Below are positions 58,776 to 64,000 of a stretch of 64,000 nucleotides of DNA, one piece after another. The translations under genes were made by a program, and so were the position numbers. Origin of the DNA: Lichenostomus cassidix. Taxonomy: Eukaryota > Chordata > Aves > Passeriformes > Meliphagidae. Within the stretch, counting starts at the first letter, position 1, and each line of letters opens with the position of its first letter. The stretch covers positions 78,528,350 to 78,592,349 of the forward strand of contig CM039183.1 in NCBI GenBank assembly GCA_008360975.2, given 5' to 3'. The notes under the pieces are model-generated. The model ran no database searches, was not told the origin of the DNA, and was given only the letters and a program-made list of their open reading frames with translations.

Positions 58776-60744
58776 CCCATTTCATCACTAATATTTTAAT
58801 TCTTGTAATAATAAGATGACACAATATGGATAATTCTTATCCATAATGAGGGATTTAAAAAAAATATCACATTAAAACTTTCCTCAAAATATAGTTTGTA
58901 AAAGACATAAGGAATGTATATTTCAGAATACTGATTCTTTAAAAATACACTGCATAATATACATGGTAGGGCTGTAAAAATGTAATTGTTGGAAAAATTC
59001 CAGCATGCTAATTTTATCCTTCAGACGTAATTTTATCTCATTAGAAGATTAGTGAACCCTTCTGGTATTTTTATGTGTTCCAAAAATAAATTTGAAATCA
59101 TATACTAACTGAGAGATGTTCACTCGGAACCGAGCTTTGAAAGACTGATACCTAAAATAAAAAACCCATGAAATTACAAGGAAAAAGTAAAACCAAATCT
59201 GCATTAATGTCAAGAATGTACTAACTTTTATCAAAATTATTCCTGCATATCTACAAAGAATATAAAGAAAAAGCCCCAGGTTTTTACCATCAGATTTTTA
59301 GCCTGGCTTTGAGTGAATTCACAGAACTGTTGTATTTTTAGCTTGGAATAAATAATCCACAAAATGAGTTACAAAATGTTTCCAAAAAAGATCCTCCTAG
59401 TTTTTTATTTCAGGTCAAAATTTGATATAGGAGCTTCAGCTTTCTCTGTGGGGAACATACACTGAGTGTGGATGCAGTGGCTGGGCAGCTGCTCCTGGAA
59501 TGTCGTTTGGCCCTACAATGCTGGATCAACATATGGGTCTTGCACACATGCAAAAGATGTTTGAACACAGCAACAACATGCCTCATCTGTGACCTCTGAA
59601 TTGTATTCCTTGTACTGCACCTACCCACAAAATATTCTTTCACATAGTACTTAAGGGAAAACAGGCAGGTGCAACTCAGAAAGACTGAAACAAACTTCAT
59701 AGATGTCAAAAAGATTGCAAATGTCTACAACAAAATTAAAAGTTCAACACATAGGCCTTAGCCATACTCCACAAGACATCAGTTTTAATCGCTTCCTTTC
59801 TTCTCTTCAGTCCTTCTTCTACTTATGTATGGGTGCACACACGTACTTTATTCCAAAACTAATGATTACTCAGATAGTGCAGACAAATCCCTTTTCTTCA
59901 TGCCTTAAATCTTAGGCTGAAGCTTGAGTACTTCTGGGTACTCCTCCAGCTCAGTGGATATATGTTTCACTTCCTTTCTACTTTTCCCAGGCAGACTATT
60001 TTTGGTGAGTTTTAACACTTTTCCAGTTCCCAAACTCTAAACTTGGGATAACTCATTGGCTCGTGATGAATGGACGTGAGATATTTCCTACTGCTTTCAG
60101 AACAAAGGGATGTGAAATACAATGGATCTTTCTTACAGGATCACGAATGGTCTCCATGGCAGTGTCTCTTCTGTGGCAGATTGTTGCCACAGAGGCCCTT
60201 TTGTTTTGTGGACCAGTGGGGTTGGTTATTGTGCTGTTCAGAGGTGCCTGTGACACAGTGCTGACCGGTTAGATTAAAACCCTGAATGAAACAGACCTCT
60301 GTTAGAGACCCTGCCTTTGAGAACTCGAAAAAGACGCAAAACCGCAATATATTGTAATTGTTTAACAGTGAACACAGTGAGGACAGAGGGGACAACAAAC
60401 AGCATTGCTAGCTCTCCTGAAATGCTAGAATTCAGGAAAATTCTGCACACATCAATGGACTATCACAGTACAGGTTGGAGATGCATCCACTCAGGATTGG
60501 GCGTACCAAGTACTGCGGTGCCAGACTCATGGACATAGGCAACAAGTGCACTGTCATCAACACAAGAACTTACAGGTGTCAAAAAGAAGGAGGGATGTGA
60601 AACTTGAGGTGTCTAATTTTCACAACACAAGTTTAGGAGCTAGATATAGGGGTAAGTAATAGAGATGAAAAAACATCACTTTGTAATAGTGCAAATAGAT
60701 GATGTCCCATTTCTGAGTTTAAACTGTGTCAAGTTTGTGATCAA
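58776..60744. other. Intergenic stretch
   Basis: About 2 kb, AT-rich, with no gene or repeat recognised. Confidence 0.65.
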
Positions 60745-60885
60745 ATCAAGCGGACACATGGAGCTCTGAGCAACCTGGTCTAGTGAAAAGTGTCCCTGCC
60801 CACAGGAGGGTGGCTGGAACAAGATCATCTTTAAGGTCAATTCCAACCCAGGCTGTTCAGTGGCTCCACAATTCTTTCTTCAGCG
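60745..60885 (+). repeat. CR1 LINE 3' end fragment
   Basis: Contains 'gagcaacctggtctagtgaa', 'agtgtccctgcccacaggag', 'gaacaagatcatctttaagg' and 'caattccaacccaggct', the last 140 bp of a CR1 tail in order; the terminal repeats have decayed to 'acaattctttctt'. Confidence 0.88.
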
Positions 60886-63800
60886 AAGAAGTAAGCAAAA
60901 ATAAATGTGGTCCTGCCTAACTAAGCCCCACAGGAGAGAAGTTCTTCTAACTCACCAGAAAAGAAGTGAGTTAATAGCCCAGTCACCACCCAGCTCCTGC
61001 CTTTTAGCACATTTTTATCTCCCTCTAGAGCAGCAGTTGAAAATGAAGCTGAAGCTGGACAGGCTCACTGTTCTAATATTTGTGCATTTAGTAGAAAAGC
61101 AGAGTCAGTTGTTCACCCATGATTGTTAAATAAACAAAACCTACAGTTCTTACCTGATGTGTATCATCATGGAAATTATATACACATATATATGTAAAGT
61201 GAACATTTTCCTCAAGGAAAATTTCCACAAGAAGAGGTACTTCTGGAGATATGTCAGATGGCAAATATTTTTACACATGCAATGTGTTGGCGCGTTGCAA
61301 GCAGGTACTGTTAAGGAAAAAAATCCAGCCCACACCATTTTTGCGAGCATTCTACTTTGAAGGAAATAGTTTCCTCCAACTGGCATTCCAATTGCACAGT
61401 CCATCAGCAGCTTTACTGGAAAAACAGTGAATTACAGATGCTAATGCAGCATACCATGATATGAATAAATGACATATTGATGTGAGGAGAAAAGAAGTGC
61501 AAGAACAAAGACTCTGAGAAGCTTTGGAAGAAACCCCAAATTTGCCTGGCTAAAGCTGGATATTCATCCCCTCCCCAAGCCTCTAAATTCCTATAATGGA
61601 AACAGCATACCACAGAGGAAAGTTAATAGAGTGACATTGACATGTTAGATAAAATTAGATTTTAGCTACCTCCAGCATGATTGACCCAAGAGAGAGGAAA
61701 GAGATTCCAGGGAAAGATGAACTGGCAAGGGACATGGCACCTAATCTCACCATTCAAACCAGCAGAAGGTGAGTGGCAGTGAAATGCACATCTTAAAAAC
61801 TCTGAGAAATCAGAGGAATTAACAGCAATATGTTACTGGAAAAAACGTGACATTCAGCATAAAACTGAGTTCCTGTGGAACTTCCAAACAGAATATTGAA
61901 ATAGTATTCCTCTAGAAGTATGGACAAAGTAGGAAAACATGGAGTAAAAAAAAAAACTGCATTAAAAAAAAAGTTAAAAAAGGGGACATTGGCCTTAACT
62001 CATGGGTGTTACGGAATATAGTTTTTATTGTCAGTGTTAACTGAAGGTGACCATAAAACATTTACTGCCATTGAAAACATGCCCACCAGAGTACAAGACT
62101 CATTTTTCAACTATAGCTGCATTAACTTAAAATTAGTACAAACCTGAGAGGAAAAAATACACTTTTAAAAGGACCCTTTACTAAAGCACATTCTGAAATG
62201 GTATTCCATCACAAGGTAAACTTTTTTTTATTATTCTTAGTCAACTGTAGGTACAAAGTCAGATCAGAAGAACACCTGGTGATACTGTTTTATAATTCCA
62301 TTCACAAGCTTGAAATAGCTGGATGTTTCTGCTAAAATTATTAACAGTGTAAAAACTAATAATGGTGGAAATTTTAAGGTAGAAATAATGGTGGAAATTA
62401 ATTTCACTTTAGACTTCAAACTTAATATTCCACTGGAATGAACACAGGCATTTTTGTACCTCTCAGAGCCATAATTACGAGTAGGAAAACAACATTATAT
62501 TTAAAACCCATGGTGGATACAGGGTCAGGGTTGCTAGGTATGCCTTGTTGCCACCCAGATAAGTGCATGTTACCTTTGTGCCTCTGAAGCTGGCGTGGAA
62601 AACTGGGACTAAAACCACCCAGGACCTGTTTTCAATGCAGTCGTCCATCTTCTGTTTTGCACCCCACGGAGTTCTCACCTGTATTTTCCTGTTCATGTAT
62701 TCTCACTGTCCACCCATGTGTTAGGCAGGACTGGGTCACGTTGGTAACTGCAGGGAAGTACATCTGCAGCTAGAGAAATGGGAGATCTTTTCCGTGGGTG
62801 ATACAGGAGATTGAAGTCATCACTCACAACCATCCCGCTTGGATCACAAAGCCTCTGCATATTTTAGATACTTTAAAAGCTGTCTGTAGGTTTTCAGTTT
62901 GCTGCTGGAATAATTTCCACATGCTAACAGCCCAGTAAATAGCTCAACAAGGAGAGAGAGGGCAGAAATGCCTCACCCTCATCAGACACCCCTTTGCACT
63001 TTCTCAGTATGGATTTCTGCAATTGTATTTGAAGAGAATCACATCTCTTGACCATTATTCCAACTGTGCTAGTGGCCTAAGGAATTCTGTAGATCTATCA
63101 TCATTCTCAAGACATTACAGGCAGAAGTACCCTCAAAGGCAACCCATAGATAAACAGCAAAATCTATTGAGGGATGATTTCACCTCTTTTTTATTTAGAA
63201 GTCTGACCTAAATTTGACTTTTATCTTAGTAAAGACATGTCCTAAGACTGTCTAGCAACCTTTCACCATCATTCATGACACACCTGAGTTCAGGAAAGGT
63301 GCATCCTCATGCAGTCACAAAAACTCGCAGGGGTCTCTACCAGAGGAGCAGTACTTTGGCAAAGCAAAGACAGAAGAAGGAAGACACAGCATTCCCCTGT
63401 GGCAGGCAAATTGACAAAATATGATAACTTCTCAGACAAATGGGAAAAAAAAAAGATGACAGAAATTAGAAAACATGTCATTGTTTTCCCAAGCAACATC
63501 AGAAAAAGAAAACTGTGAATTTGGGCATAAATCTGGAGGGTAATTGGAAAAACAAGAGCTGAATTAACCATGATATAAGATGAAGTTTTTTGGGAAGAAG
63601 TTCTGCTTGTCTGCATTCCTGCTTCACCATTGTCTCAGCTATAACACAATAAAACACAAAATGCAAGCAGTGCAGAGCAGGACACCAGTAGCACCTGGAA
63701 GTAGTTTAAATCAGACCAATACTTTCAGAGGTATCAACAAATCAACAGTAGCATATTGGCTTATTTATTATCCCCTAATACCTCCACTTCTCATTTTGAA

Positions 63801-64000
63801 TGGCATTTTGAGTTAAATGTACTAGAGAGTGCATCTTCTGTGGAATCTTCAATAAGTCTATGGATTGTTTGATACCAATGTCATATTCATACCTATTAAT
63901 CTATTTGGTCTGCTTGCTGGTGCGACTAATAAGGTAAGGGAGACAACCCCAAATCTCAAAGCAAAATAGTGAAAGGTTTGGTTTTTTTCACTTCACTTTA
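60886..64000. other. Intergenic sequence to the window end
   Basis: About 3.1 kb of AT-rich sequence with (TA/CA) simple sequence near 61176-61196. No exon, including any ME1 exon, and no repeat family was recognised. Confidence 0.65.

Noticed and set aside
1..64000. CRISPR arrays, bacterial operons, tRNA or rRNA genes, or a novel defence-type system
   Set aside because: The sequence is vertebrate with introns and LINE/LTR repeats; no regular spaced repeats, cloverleaf with A/B boxes, or rRNA segments were seen.

Overview
The window is vertebrate nuclear DNA, almost certainly from a bird. Evidence is the split genes with GT-AG introns, several copies of CR1-type LINE tails, and LTR sequence resembling avian ERVL-type endogenous retroviruses. 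The species cannot be read from the sequence. Two protein-coding genes are recognisable. They converge (tail to tail), in the same order I recall for the mammalian SNAP91-PRSS35 locus.

Left part (about 1-30.6 kb, + strand): the 3' two thirds of SNAP91, which encodes AP180, the neuronal clathrin-assembly adaptor. Seventeen coding exons (547-27903) join in one open frame of 606 residues ending in the conserved tail NIKDFL. The N-terminal ANTH (lipid-binding) domain lies upstream of the window. The visible part is the disordered clathrin/AP-2 binding arm, with 11 DLL/DLF motifs, two DPF and four DAF motifs. A separate 3' UTR exon (about 29193-30625) with an AATAAA signal is inferred.

Middle (30.6-48.4 kb): intergenic. 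It holds an antisense CR1 fragment and a probable solo LTR (38988-39559) with its own TATA box, poly(A) signal and a candidate target-site duplication. No further gene was recognised.

Right part (48.4-56 kb, - strand): PRSS35, an intact 413-residue secreted pseudoprotease in a single coding exon (48473-49714). A splice acceptor sits 15 bases upstream of its start codon. Two CpG-rich islands at 54.17-54.56 and 55.14-56.06 kb are the likely site of its promoter and 5' noncoding exon(s).

Far right (56-64 kb): intergenic. It carries an old dispersed amniote repeat, two CR1 fragments and an antisense avian ERVL-type LTR. ME1, the neighbour I expect from mammalian synteny, is not seen.

I found no CRISPR array, tRNA, rRNA or novel multi-gene system. 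The most interesting signals concern the exon architecture of SNAP91 (motif-bearing, phase-1 symmetric exons, a 15-nt microexon, a duplicated polypyrimidine tract), the PRSS35 basic insert, and the double CpG island.
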